Shown here piece after piece: positions 11,831 through 23,400 of a DNA stretch of 64,000 nt. The notes beneath the pieces are model-generated. The model had not been told where the DNA came from and ran no database searches. It was given only the letters and a program-made list of their open reading frames with translations. Made by a program: the position numbers and the translations under genes. The DNA lies in the NCBI GenBank assembly GCA_030374765.1, contig JARGXX010000021.1, positions 558,001-622,000 of the forward strand, given 5' to 3'. This DNA comes from Agarophyton chilense. Its lineage: Eukaryota > Rhodophyta > Florideophyceae > Gracilariales > Gracilariaceae. Within the stretch, counting starts at the first letter, position 1; every line of letters starts with the position of its first letter.

Positions 11831-13450
11831 ATATTTGTTTCTTACCCATCTCACTAGTTTATTTCGTTCAGCACGCACACTAATTTCGTCAACAACGAAT
11901 CTTTCATTAGCATATCCTGAAGTTTGCTTCCCGCTTCGTCTCCACCCGTTTTATTACAGATCCCCACACCGCTACCACTATCTCCATCGTTGGTTCCCTC
12001 CTCCCGTTTTGCGTCAATCATGTTTTCGTCCCCTCGACACATGTTCTTTCTCGTCGAACCTCTCATTTGGGTCTCTTTCCACCTTCAACTCATCCATCAA
12101 GAACAATTATTTGACCGCCGGCTTCCAATGTACATCATTCGGTATCTTATAGCCCTGCAGCATCAAATATATATGATACCGAAATCAGTGTTGCTTTGCT
12201 GGACCATCTACATAACTTGCACCAGCGTAGAATAAATGTCCCCTCCCAATAAACATACTATATTGGGGAACACGGAACTTCTTCACCACCATTGTCACAG
12301 AAAGCTTTTCGAGCTCTAGTCATCCTTTGCATACATATTAGGTGAGCTCTCACAGAGCCATATTGGAAACTTTTTTCTCCCCAAGACCATCAAAAAGTAC
12401 CATTTGTTCTTACCAACACGGGCCTCCTCTTCCTTCTACTCATTAAAGTCCGTGAACAGCAGCTGCCTTGAAGACCCCTGCTCCATACAAGTTACTCTAC
12501 CTCCAATCTCCTGGGCATACATATTCTTTTCCGCTTTCCTCCTGTTCCAAAATCAAAATGCAGCAGCCACTTGCCCACATCGTGCATCTAGCTTACAATT
12601 AACAAAATTCTTCAACAACTTCCACCTCGTCTACAGTTCCACTGTTTGTCGTGACGTACCGCCCCACATCTCGCTCCTAACCTTCGTACCTCTACCCGCA
12701 CTGGCTTTCATACTCTGGATCAATTTCATTCTTTGCCCCTTCTCAAGAAGGTCTTCATGACTTGGGAAATCCATCCCAGAAAACTTCAACAGCACTCCCC
12801 GACATATCGCCCTCCGTGTCTACATGAACATCCTTTCTTTTCGCTTCTTCACTAAATTTTTCATTACTTCCAAACCGTTCAACACACAGAAAACCCTCTC
12901 CATCTATTCAGTTCTCTTTGTAGCGAAATGTTCCCGGGCGAGGTCGAGTCCCCTCACGGTACACCTCCACAAGTACACTTACTCGCTCTGGAAACTCCTA
13001 TTCGTCGGATGAGTCGCTCCAAAAAACGCCTCTCTCTTATTACCCAGCTCCTCATACAAGTTTCTCCCAGCCCGTCAATGCAATTCATGGCGCACTGACA
13101 CCGATTCTTCAATAGATATCACCTCCGACTTGTAACTATGCTTTATATAAATCTTATTCATCCATGATAGCATATGCGTCCCCCCATCCATTTCTCCAAA
13201 TCACTCATTTGGTATTGCATTCACGAGGTTTTTCCCATCACATATCAGACCACCCCACGAACATATCAGACTTTTACATACCCTTTGCCATTACCCTAGG
13301 TTTGTTATGCTCAAACAATCAAATCTCTCTCTCGGAGTCATCATGGTCTATTGCTAATACACCCTCCGATTCACACTCGCCGTGTTCTCTTTCACTAGAA
13401 GAAATCTCAAATACCTTGCCATCCGACAACAACCCCTTCATATACTTCTA
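11830..13450. other. pyrimidine-rich plus strand, no gene recognised
   Basis: The plus strand is strongly C/T-rich for about 1.6 kb and gives several Ser/Pro/Phe-rich short ORFs (for example 11,835-12,152 and 12,404-12,760) that look compositional. The minus strand is correspondingly G/A-rich, with an acidic Gly/Asp/Lys ORF at 11,854-12,066. It may be a decayed gene read from the minus strand, but no motif supports a name. Confidence 0.35.
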
Positions 13451-13649
13451 GGGCATGTTCTTCAACACCACGATCACTTTCGAAGAGTTCAAAGCAGCTG
13501 CATAAGCCCCTCGTGAACTAATCTGCTCCTACGAATCACATTGATCTCCTCAAGATATCCATCAGGTCTGAGTTTCGAACATCTTAAATACATCCCATGA
13601 GTGTCATTTGAATATCCAAAATGTCCTGTAGCCTCCAAATGATAATCAA

Positions 13650-13870
13650 ATGATGTGCGTAAGAGATACCTGATAAATATCCGAGACATATTTTTTCGAT
13701 ATTCTATTGATATCCAATATGATATCCGACAGATAGCATCAGCTTTCGGAGCATCTATAGGACATCTAACAGATATTTTTAGAATATATCATGGACATAT
13801 TATTACACATCTAACGGAGAACCACAGGTTATCTTTTACACTCATTTGATGGACATCGGTTACACATCGG
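13650..13870. repeat. degenerate ATATC/GACATC-type repeats
   Basis: Short words such as GATATCC, GACATATT, GGACATC and ACATCTAACGG recur every 10-25 bases. Similar words are scattered at 4.4-4.8 kb and 25.3-25.7 kb, suggesting a dispersed degenerate minisatellite family. Confidence 0.4.
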
Positions 13871-15180
13871 TTGGGTGTCTGGTACTTCCCTGAGATCAAT
13901 TCAGATGTCAAACGGATATAACACGGGCATCGTTATGCTTCACTGGGTACCTCTTCTTCGACGATAGCACCCACTTCCTCCACTTCAGGTGTCGCTCAGA
14001 GGCTTTTCTCTTCTTTCCCTTCAACCTCTTTCTTCTCCTCTTCTTCATACCTCGTTCTCCGACCATGAAAACAATCTCATTTCCTAAAACGCGGTCATTG
14101 CAGATAATATTTCTCTCTGATTGGGACCTTAGGCGTTATGTTGAGCGAGCCTGCTTGGCCATTTTTGTCTCCACTGACACGCGGTGTGCCTCTGAATCGT
14201 TTTCCACGACTTCTTTGTAGTTCTCTTTAACCATCGCTACCACCTTGGGATCTATATCAGACTCTTTCTACAGTTTACTTTGCGTTATCTTGAATCTCTT
14301 GAAGAACCTCTTTGGCCAGAAGTATTCCGCCGCTGCAGGCTCCAGTTTTGCAGCCTGCATTACTAAAAACTGTCTCAGCGCTGCCAAGAGCCGTTTCGAT
14401 ATCTTTAGAAGGTCTTCGCCAACTTCAACCAAGCTCGCCGTATTATTTCAGCCCATCTCACTTCAATACGATACAAACCATGCACACACTGAAACCGGTA
14501 CTTATACATCTTCTCGGAGCGACCCATCTTCTCGGATATGGCTGCTCTGAATGAAGTACATAAAGTGAGGATTCCGTTTCCTAAAGTCAAGTTGCGGCCA
14601 TCGAAGATTGCAAGAGCTCCGTCCGGAAGTCCGCCGTAAATGCAGCTCCCCTTCTATAATCATTATGCGTATTATGGAGGCAGAAGAACATTGGGGATGC
14701 CATGGGGGTGGAAATTGCATGAATGGCTGACGTTTCTATAAGATTTGTTGAATCTCATAGCTGCGGAGACGATGTTTGCTTTGAGGGCCGTCACTTTCGG
14801 GTGTCTTAGCGGTAAGAGTTCAATTACACACCTTAATGAAGGCCTTGGGGTTTTCATTGCTCCATCCATTTTGAAAAAGGTTTTGAAAGCACTTCTTTGT
14901 AGCGCTGGTGTGCAATCACAGGGATAAAGGGATGGATCTACACAAGACGTATGAATACAGAATCTCAGTGAGACAACTTGAAATCAGTAAAACATACAGA
15001 AAATACACCGTAGATGGATTGCTTTGCATCATGATGTCCCCGTGATGTACAGTAATTTTGGAAATAATTTTTGAATAATACGTGAAGGTTAGCAGGACGA
15101 ACCCATTCTGTGCTATGGAATACTCCACACACGTTGGATGCGCAATGGTAACTGTTTACATATGCTTTTGATGGACTAAA
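13871..15180. other. no recognisable gene
   Basis: Several ORFs of 60-100 residues overlap on both strands (14,245-14,550 plus; 14,405-14,590 and 14,672-14,869 minus). None carries a motif I can name. Confidence 0.35.
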
Positions 15181-15229
15181 GACGTTTTGTTTTGAGTGTT
15201 GTAGAGTGCGTGATGACTCCCAGAGACAT

Positions 15230-15960
15230 TGAAAACCAGTCGTACAAAACAAGCAGCTGCTCATTTCCACCAACCTCATTTCCAACACGTTTGTACCCTC
15301 CGCTCTTTTTCAACTTTGACACGACCTTTCCCGATTTCAAAGTCGTGAAGAGATTGGCTCCTCTGGGTGTAACTACCGTCGAAAAAATGGCATTGGGCCA
15401 TTCGATTCCTAGTGGCGTGTACGCCGCCATAGCGATCTCCATGCTTTCCATATTCTTAAACTTTGACTGTACCAGTTCCATCTGTCCAACTACCTTTTTG
15501 GACTATGCGTGGTCGTGTTCAAGTTTCTCTATTCCTATATTTTACGTGCTTTGTCTACGCTACTGCGCTGGTAGCTACCGAGCCATCGACAGAGAATTTA
15601 TCGCAGATCTTCTTACCCTTTACCGTCGCACTCTCTTTCCCCTTTTCGATCAAGAGCTGCCAACTTTTTCTCCGTAATACCCATCTCAGCCAAAGGCGAC
15701 TATTGTTATCATTTGCCTTCGGCGCGGAATTCCTCGTGTCAGTTTTGTCAGCGCTTGTAGCTGCGTCGAGAAATGCTTCATGCTACCTTTTGCAGACTAA
15801 CAATATAGCGATTGTTCTTTTACGAGTTGCAATTTTCCACAAAAGATTACCGCTCAACGCTTGGTTGAATGTGTTCCTGGCGTTGGTATCCAGCCTCCTG
15901 TTCATGTACGCCAAATCGCATTCCCAAAATTTGGCGTTAGGATTTTCCAGACCCATTGCT
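15230..15960 (+). pseudogene. TPT-family (DMT) membrane transporter pseudogene
   Basis: Two overlapping plus-strand frames, 15,192-15,677 and 15,463-16,002, carry complementary parts. The first gives VVKRLAPLGVTTVEKMALGH, then SIPSGVYAAIAISMLSIFLN. The second ends with NIAIVLLRVAIFHKRLPLNA and LALVSSLLFMYAKSHSQ. These match the middle and the last membrane segments of plastid phosphate translocators and related nucleotide-sugar transporters of the drug/metabolite superfamily. Such proteins have about 10 membrane helices over 300-400 residues. The first helices are missing or unreadable and the central helices need at least two frame changes. No intron borders stand out. It is best read as a pseudogene, and the family call rests on these blocks. 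Confidence 0.65.
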
Positions 15961-16002
15961 AGCCCCTCAAATTTGAAGATGCTGCTCTCCATAGCAGTTT
16001 AA

Positions 16003-19000
16003 GTGGACCGCCAAGTCGAACCCGCAGCACCAAAGGTTGCCGACGGCAGGACGTGATCATGCTTTTGACTCCGGAGACACAAGCAACACGTTATCTTTTG
16101 CCAGCCCTCGTACTCGTATAAAGTGCGCTTGGACCAAACTCCTAGGCTCCATGAGCTTGAAATTGTAGATACATAGTAGCAGAATCGTGACTAGGGTGTT
16201 GCCTCTTGACCAATCACCCATCTGACCCGTTGGCAGCAAAAGGTCAATGGCCCCGATTGTGATGGAAGTTGTTTGTATCAATCGGAGACCGTGGTTTCAC
16301 TTAAAATAAACAAAAGTAAGTGCGACGCGTTCAAGGATCAGTGGATAATCAACATCTTCCGGAATAGTTTACTTTTGTACAGCTACTGGACATCGACCTG
16401 CCCAATATTCAAGTCCGAAGCGAAATTTCAACGAACAATAAGCGTCAGAGAAGTCCATACATGACACATTTCAGTTTTTCTATTAGTGGGGGAAGGTTCG
16501 AAGGTCGATATCTGGTTAGCCTGTGGGATTGCTTAAGAGCTTTTACGTGAGGCAGATGAAGGAGAGTGGCTATCTCAAGTTTATATGCAGAAAGAAGCTC
16601 ATAAAATATGTAGGGCGGGAGCGTGAAGTTTGGTAACGGGTCAATGTACTAGACTTTGAAGCCCTCGATCTGAGGCGAGGAAGTCTGGGATTTCAATTTG
16701 TGATTTCGTATGCAGCCGCCGTACTCAAGTTGGAACTCTGTCGAAACGCCGACATTCTTGAATTCAGCGCTGCTCTTTCATTTAAACTTATACCAGTTCG
16801 CTTCTTTTCAACACATCCAGAGATACAATTCTTAGAAACTACCAATGTGATTTTCTGTCTCACCACTTCCTATAGTTCTGGCCATAGTCCAATTATATCT
16901 TGCTCTCTTGCTTCCAAATTATGTCGAAGCTTTCGCTGCGTACTCCATCCAGAGTATGGGGCCAACATCAGCTTTGTAATAACATCGTAGAAGTCCAGGA
17001 GGTACTGCAATTGCTGTAGGGAAGCTGTATCTAGAGTTCTTTGAACCACTTTGATAGTGACACTCACAGCCTAATATAATATCTCCGTGTCGTACACTGC
17101 ACCAAGTTATGACGTCAGACTGGCGAGAGCTGCGGCACTGCGCAGATATGTGACAATTCGAATGGCATTTGGTATCGAATTGCCAGTGATCTTGTTCAGG
17201 TCTTCAGAAAATTTGGTCACCGTCTTGGAATCCATACTTCACGAACTCCCTCAGGTGGAGAGAATGAAAATCACCATAACTTTTTCCAGCTGCTGTTAAG
17301 TTGAGTGACTACAATCCAGAAATGCGTCGTCAGCCTCCGGGGCGAATGCCGAAGGGTCCGAATCCCGCATCATCACTAGAACCTACGAAGATGTTTCGGC
17401 CATTGGCCGATGCCAATAAAGAGTACCACCCAGTGACTCATACACATCGCATCGCACGCTTTAGTTTTCCCCCGTTCCGAACTCAAAACTGATAAAATTA
17501 ATACAGTGGCATCCACCTACGCATATTTCGAATCCGACTTTATCGATTTACAGAAAGACAATCTTCAGGTCTACATCGTGTGTTGCATATGCCGACAAAG
17601 TGTAGGTTTCATTTTCCGAAACGGACGATCATAGAAGCCTTACAAAGGTGATACTGGGTTGCTCAACTGTCTTTAGAAGGATTTTTTGTTCAGTCACACC
17701 GAGGCCCACTCGAAACGTAGAAATCAGAACCGAGTAGTCTGTGTTAGGGGAGGGAACGTTCGCCCGTGTCCGAGAATAGAATCTACTAGGATCAGCTCCA
17801 ACCGTGAAGTAGCCAGGGACCGTCAGCAAGCTATCTTTTGTTGGAAGCAATCATTGGGTGTACGGGACAATAGTGAGCAACTGGAATAACCATGTCGTTG
17901 CATTCAATTCGGAAACAGCCGTGACTATATCATTATCGTAGTAATGCACATTGGCTAAATCCACAACAGTAGGTAAATTGTTGATAAAAGCAATCTCAGA
18001 TAGAGCTTCATATATCTGACATGAGTCTTGACAAAGGATCAGAGTTTACCTTACTGCATTCAATTCTCTTTCACTTGGAGCTCCAGTCGCATTCTGTGAT
18101 GTGTTTTGGAACTCGAAGAGAGTATTTAATATTCATCGGACCTTAAGTTTTCTTAAAATCTTGAAACGTAGCAAAGAAAACGGTCAACTCATTCGTTACG
18201 ATGGCACCTCCTAGCATGAGATTTGTCTCACATTGCTGTGGGTTCCCAATGGATAAGATTTTTCTGAATCCAGATGACCAGAAGTATCTAAAATCAAGAG
18301 AATGGTGTCCAGAAAGAATGTCTGGGAGAGGCAATCCAGTGGCACTCATATTTAAGTCTTACCCGACGAAATCAGCTTGGATGCTTCTCTTCCTTTAAAC
18401 TGGTAATTGAGCTCTATCTGACGAACAACTACGGTTGTGGTATCTGAAGTGATTACATCTTGTAGGTAGGTGAGATATGCGGTGAGATGCAGAGGGAAAG
18501 ATCCGTATTCCATGAACGCTTGAGTTATATGCAACCCTTGGCCCAGATTAGTAGGACTGGTTTCTTCCATTGCTGAGGATCGGTTGAGTTAGAAAAGCTC
18601 ATAGACTGTGTTCCTCTGTTTCCATATGATTTTCATCGCAGTGAAGTTGATAATAAGTTCTGGTCCTAAACATAAGAGAAGGCCACTGATCGAAGCAATA
18701 GCAAGGGACACATTCGGATTCGAAAGAGAGATAGGTCTTGGAATTACGATGTGCACGCTAATCACGTTGGCGTTGTGCTGGACCAAGGTGGGACTTGACT
18801 GAGCAGAAATTAAACCAAGATTAGACAAGAACATGAAAAGAGTAGTGTTAGTTCTCAGCCTGAAATACACTAAAAGGAAAGAGAAGCACGCCGAAATCGG
18901 GTTTGACAGAAGACGAAAGAACTTCTGTGGCTCTGTCTGGGGCGATCAAAATCCATTTATAAGTTTGATTCAAGAACCTGTACCGAGGTGATACAACAGC

Positions 19001-20687
19001 GCAGAAGAACACTTAATTGAATAGACCAAGCCGGTACACGCCAGAGGCGCAGTCGAAAGTGGTACCGTTCCTGGTAATAGTGACTTGAGCATTGTTCTCT
19101 TCGTAAAATAGAAAGATGATGTTTGATGTCGTCGTGGAAATGGCGAAAGTCAATGGCTGGGAATAAGAATTTCAAATATCATCTAGTGGTTGTTTCCGGT
19201 CTGCAAAGCGCTGTTGCTGACTGAAAGAATTCGAACGCATAAATGAGGGGTGCCCCTCACCATAATTTATGATAAAGATATGTCGAAGTTTATGATTTGT
19301 CCTGGTAATGTAACCACCGTGTCTATGTTCTCCGTACCATAATTGGGTGTGACAGTATCAGTAATGACTGTGGCATTGTAAGAAATTTCAAGCGAGTTCA
19401 AGGCAACTGTGAAATGATGTTATCACCATGAAACGCACAAAACTGCAATAGCCAAAAGCTATCAAAGAAAAAAATTCCATCTACCATCAAGACAAGGCGT
19501 GTATAAAGTTAACGACCGCGATGAAGTGTGAGGAAGAATGCAGGGTCACTTCTTGCAACTTGCGATGGAATCACCGCTCAGCAAAATGTTGTACTCGCGC
19601 AGCAACAGTGCGTCTTTTGTACGTTTTACCGGGTGTTTTCTCGCTTCTAACGCATTTCGCACGGAAAAAGAAAGAAAAGGGCCATTGATGCGCACCTGGA
19701 AAGATGAAAAAGTAGCCATCTATCCAATATTTCAAGGGAAACTTCGGCACGAGTCGTGTTCATTTATAAAAGTGCGCCTTTCTTAATCCTCGTTCTCAAA
19801 TATTTCATTGTTATTCGGCTTGCACGAAATGGACAGTTAAGACCCGTCTACACGTTTTTCAAGACCGTGAGTGGGTAAAGCGAACGGCTCTTTCGTGAGA
19901 CATGCGATTCCTTTTGGCGCTGCCAGTGCCTTAAGCAAGGCCGTCCGCTCCTTTAAACTGCAAACACAAATTTCAAATAAGTTCCCGAGGCCACAATGGT
20001 TACATGGTACCAAAAAGTTCGAAAGATGCGCCGCGCTCATCTTCACTCCGCTAAGCACACTGTAACTCACTACCCATCACACACCTGTACGCGTATGCAT
20101 CTTTCGCAGTGTGCAACTTGTCAACGCCTCAATACTCTGCACTGGTGGCTCCAGACAGTTGCGCAGCTCATCGCAGCTAGGAGTATATTTATCTATCCGC
20201 TAAGTTCCGCGAATTCCAATGTCAGGAAGCGACATTGCTCACTTTCGTGCTCCTGCACAGCTGATAGTGGCCTTTGGCCTGGTTATCTCTCCGGCGGAAC
20301 TCAGTGCAAGTAGGATTTGAGAGAACGCATTCTTCAAATCCTGTACCATCTTGTCCTGTTTGTGCGACAGAAGGATTCTGTGGGATCGAAGGTTACATTT
20401 CTGAGCAACTCGGAAGAAATTGGTGAAGAGACCTGAACGGAGATCAGGATAGTGCATGACTTGGTGTGGAGAACTGAAAGCGTGGAGAGGGAAGACGGAT
20501 GAAGCATGAGGCATGAAACGGTTGATGGAACAGCTGCGCAAGAAATGTGGAGAATATATGGCTTTGCCCGAGTACAGTTTCTTTTTGGCAAAAACTCCCC
20601 ACCACACTTTCATTTGGTTTTCAAAACGCAATAAATTGTTTCCATTTCTGTCCGAAATCTGTTGTGCTACCAACATTGTGCAACATA
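16003..20687. other. long stretch without recognisable genes
   Basis: Many ORFs of 60-95 residues exist on both strands (such as minus 18,589-18,870 and minus 17,629-17,850). None has a motif I can name, and no repeat structure was obvious. The minus strand carries several hydrophobic or Ser/Thr/Val-rich pieces between 17.6 and 19.2 kb that could be one decayed surface-protein gene. That is a guess. Confidence 0.3.
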
Positions 20688-20713
20688 CAGTGCGTTTCAA
20701 AAACATATCCCTG
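20688..20713 (+). repeat. outer left terminal repeat of the Tc1 element
   Basis: CAGTGCGTTTCAAAAACATA and the following TCCCTG pair with the outer right repeat at 21,962-21,987. Confidence 0.9.
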
Positions 20714-20794
20714 TACAAAAACTGCGCCAAAAAGGCATTTCACGTACTGTAGAGCACATTTCACAACAAATAAAAACCACTAAGTCAACAACAC

Positions 20795-20817
20795 TGTTTC
20801 AAAATTATATCCTTTAT
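20795..20817 (+). repeat. inner left direct repeat of the Tc1 element
   Basis: TGTTTCAAAATTATATCC followed by TTTAT repeats the core of the outer end, 100 bp further in. It is likely the second transposase binding site. Confidence 0.85.
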
Positions 20818-20835
20818 ACAATCATTCGCTCAATT

Positions 20836-21831
20836 ATGGCTCGTGGCGCACCTCTGACACGCTCTGAACAGCTCGAAATCATGGAATTAGTAGGCCAGGG
20901 TATGATTCCAGCAGATATAGCCCGAAAACTCAAGCGCAGCCCAAAAACAATCAGCAACTTCATCAAAAACCCCGCTACATACGGAACAAAGCGTTCAACC
21001 GGCCGTCCTACGGCACTATCCCCGGCCGATAAGCGCGGAATTAAGCGAGAACTATGTCGCAACACTTCATCTTGCGGGAAAATTGTCAAAAACCTAAATT
21101 TGCGTCTATCAAGATCTACAATATGGCGTGAAGTCAACCGTCAAAATTTTTTCAAGTACACAAAAATGAGGAAAACTTTTTTTTTAAAAGATAATCACAG
21201 GAAAAGTCGAGTTGAATGGTGTGCTCAAAAGGCTTATTGGAAAACAGAATGGAATAATATTATCTTTTCCGACGAAAAAAAGTTTAACCTTGATGGTCCA
21301 GATTGCTATAAATTTAATTGGCATGATCTACGAAAAGAAAAGAAGGAATTTGTGACTAGGCATTCAGGAGGCGCATCAGGAATGGTTTGGGCTGGAATCT
21401 CCACGAGAGGAGCAACTGATATGGCTTTTGTTGAAACTACAATGAACTCTGAGAAGTATGCTGAGGTTCTAGAAAACTATCTTTTACCTTTTTCATACTG
21501 TATGCACGGAGAAGAATTCATTTTTCAGCAAGATAATGCACCTGTGCATAAGTCTAATTCTATGAAACAGTGGTTCAATAGTCTAAATATGTCGGTTATG
21601 GAATGGCCTGCGCGCTCTCCTGACCTCAACCCTATCGAAAACATTTGGGGAATGTTGGCCCGAATGGTTTATGGGCAAGGAAGGCAATTTGATACAGTTT
21701 TTGATCTGAAAAATTGTATCAAAGATTGCTGGGAAAAGATTGACAGTAATTGTATCAATCCTTTTATAGAATCAATGCCAAAGCGTTTTATAAGTGTTAT
21801 ACAGGCTAGAGGAGCAAAAATAAACTACTGA
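20836..21831 (+). CDS. Tc1-type DD34E transposase
   Basis: The 331-residue cut-and-paste transposase is full length for the family (about 330-350). Residues 8-45 form the first helix-turn-helix, followed by a GRP motif (STGRPTALS, about 54-62) and a second helix-turn-helix with LSRSTIWREV (about 91-100). The catalytic residues are Asp146 (IIFSDEKKF), Asp233 (FQQDNAPVHKS) and Glu268 (SPDLNPIENIWG). There are 34 residues between the second Asp and the Glu, so it is DD34E as in Tc1. I chose the ATG at 20,836 because the upstream 58 codons of open frame run through the left terminal repeat. No stop or frameshift is present. Confidence 0.93.
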   Translation: MARGAPLTRSEQLEIMELVGQGMIPADIARKLKRSPKTISNFIKNPATYGTKRSTGRPTALSPADKRGIKRELCRNTSSCGKIVKNLNLRLSRSTIWREVNRQNFFKYTKMRKTFFLKDNHRKSRVEWCAQKAYWKTEWNNIIFSDEKKFNLDGPDCYKFNWHDLRKEKKEFVTRHSGGASGMVWAGISTRGATDMAFVETTMNSEKYAEVLENYLLPFSYCMHGEEFIFQQDNAPVHKSNSMKQWFNSLNMSVMEWPARSPDLNPIENIWGMLARMVYGQGRQFDTVFDLKNCIKDCWEKIDSNCINPFIESMPKRFISVIQARGAKINY

Positions 21832-21859
21832 ACTCGCGTTAGAATAAAAAGGATGCAAT

Positions 21860-21882
21860 AAAGGTTATGATTTTGAAACAGT
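21860..21882 (-). repeat. inner right direct repeat of the Tc1 element
   Basis: Read on the minus strand this is CTGTTTCAAAATCATAACC, the inverted partner of the inner left repeat. Confidence 0.85.
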
Positions 21883-21961
21883 TTTTTTACTTGAAAATTT
21901 TTTCACACTGATTTTGTTAGTTTTACTGTAGCTAAAACGTCGATTTTTGGAAAATTTGCGC

Positions 21962-21987
21962 GAGGGATATGATTTTGAAACAGACTT
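21962..21987 (-). repeat. outer right terminal repeat of the Tc1 element
   Basis: Read on the minus strand it starts AAGTCTGTTTCAAAATCATA and continues TCCCTC. It matches the outer left repeat except for a few bases. Confidence 0.9.
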
Positions 21988-22229
21988 TATGTACTTGGGG
22001 TATGGGATCATATCCAGCACTGTTATTGATCTCTGAGGGTGTGTAGGGATGAGAGGGCGAAGACGATCACGCCAGGACTTGGGAACCAGGGGTGCACGTT
22101 CAATTCGCAGAAACCCGTTATTTGCACTGAGAGGTCAAAATGAGAGCGCATGAAGCACAGCTTCATCCGATTACAGTACAGAATCAGTGAGGCGGGCAAG
22201 GAAGAGATCAGCGTCAAATAACTTGCTCT

Positions 22230-22541
22230 ATTGTACCTTTCATCGCCCAGCAAGTAAAAGGCAAAAAATCTGCGAGTTCCGTTCGTGATGAAGTAACTTG
22301 CGATGCAGCTGATGGGTCATTGAAAATTACTGAAGTGGAAGAGGGAGAAGATCCTGCGGTGTTATCCGAAGATATCACAGCTCGTCGTATGGATGAGAAG
22401 CCTCAAACATTTCGAGAGGATGGACGTGAAGTAGATGACGATCCACTGAGAAGAGTTGATGACGGCCATGACGAAGACGAAGCATTGCAAGACGCTCCGC
22501 TCAACAGTTCGGGGCATAAAACAGAAGCATTTGAAAGATAG
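22230..22541 (+). other. open acidic segment, unrecognised
   Basis: The frame is open without an early ATG and gives a highly charged Asp/Glu/Arg-rich stretch of about 100 residues ending at a TAG. It may be an exon or a remnant of a disordered acidic protein. No family can be named. Confidence 0.25.
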
Positions 22542-22899
22542 CAGAATGACAGGAAACAGCAAAACGATCTGTACAGTCAACAATTGTAACTCTCAATGTG
22601 TGCTTCAATTAGATCCCGAGAAAACACAGAGATAATGAAGATTCTCTCCAATCGAGGAGTCAGCGATTTAGTAAGAGAGTCAGAAACAAATGAATTAAGT
22701 AGGGTCTCCTTGATAAATGAGTTTGGTGGTCTCTTTGAAACTTAAACTCGCAATCTGCCAGCCACTGATGTTGTTGCCCCTGGTTTTAGCTACGATTTAT
22801 GGGTTTACTAAATTCAAAGACGAACGGGAGCGGGAGTATTTTATGAGATCATTTGCAGCGACGAGCATGGTCCTACCTGCGGAACCGAGGTTGATGGAA

Positions 22900-23400
22900 T
22901 GGTGCGTCGTAGTTTCAAATGCAATAATGCCGGTTCAATTGGTCATAGATCTTGGTACAGGCTAGTCTCTGAACAGTTTGCATCTCTCTGCAAAGACGGT
23001 GACACATTCAAATTTCTCATGAGGGGTTGTGAGGATGCAGCAAAGACAACAACTCCAAACAACTCCACAAAGGGCATCGTTTACGAATATTTCAAGGGAA
23101 CATGAATCCAGAGAATGCATTGGCAAAAGGCCGCCGTCTTGTTCAAATGACACAGAGCTTTTCGTGTTTCTCTCATTTACATCTGATGGAATTGCAGTAT
23201 TCAATGAGCAAAAGACTAGTAGATCAGTGAGGCCACTTATATTCGTCATTCTTAACTACGGCCTCGAACAGAGGTTCCAGGATTTCAGTGTTCTACTTAG
23301 TGCGATTGTACCCGAATCTCATGATACAACAATTTTGATTTGTATTTTTCTCCGCTTCTGAAAGGATTGTATCGCTTTAAGAGGAGCACACGTACCGATT
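22900..23400 (+). pseudogene. CACTA/EnSpm-like transposase remnant
   Basis: Two frames (22,899-23,105 and 23,029-23,361) overlap. The second reads FLSFTSDGIAVFNEQKTS, then VRPLIFVILNYGLEQRFQ and a VLLSAIVPES block. The pattern of DG-xxxF, an S-x-x-x-PL segment, an N-x-L-like turn, an R and then a hydrophobic strand ending in P is that of Tnp2/EnSpm-family transposases. The first frame supplies a plausible preceding helix (GIVYEYFKGT). Only about 150 residues of a protein normally of 700 or more can be read. No ends were found. The family call is tentative. Confidence 0.35.

Larger units (their letters stand above)
20688..21987 (+). mobile_element. Tc1/mariner element, intact, IR/DR type
   Basis: The element is 1,300 bp, begins CAGTGCGTTTC and ends GAAACAGACTT, and is flanked by TA on both sides (20,686-20,687 and 21,988-21,989), the Tc1 target duplication. 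It encodes one uninterrupted DD34E transposase. Each end carries two copies of the same core about 100 bp apart: TTTCAAAAxCATATCCCT outside and TGTTTCAAAATTATATCC inside, inverted at the right end. This is the IR/DR arrangement known from Sleeping Beauty-type elements. With an open transposase, matched ends and TA borders the copy looks young and perhaps active. Confidence 0.92.

Noticed and set aside
11835..13451. Several 60-118 residue plus-strand ORFs
   Set aside because: They are Ser/Pro/Phe-rich products of a C/T-rich strand, with no conserved motif.
20662..20835. N-terminal extension of the Tc1 transposase frame
   Set aside because: It translates the left terminal repeat. The family-like protein starts at the ATG at 20,836.
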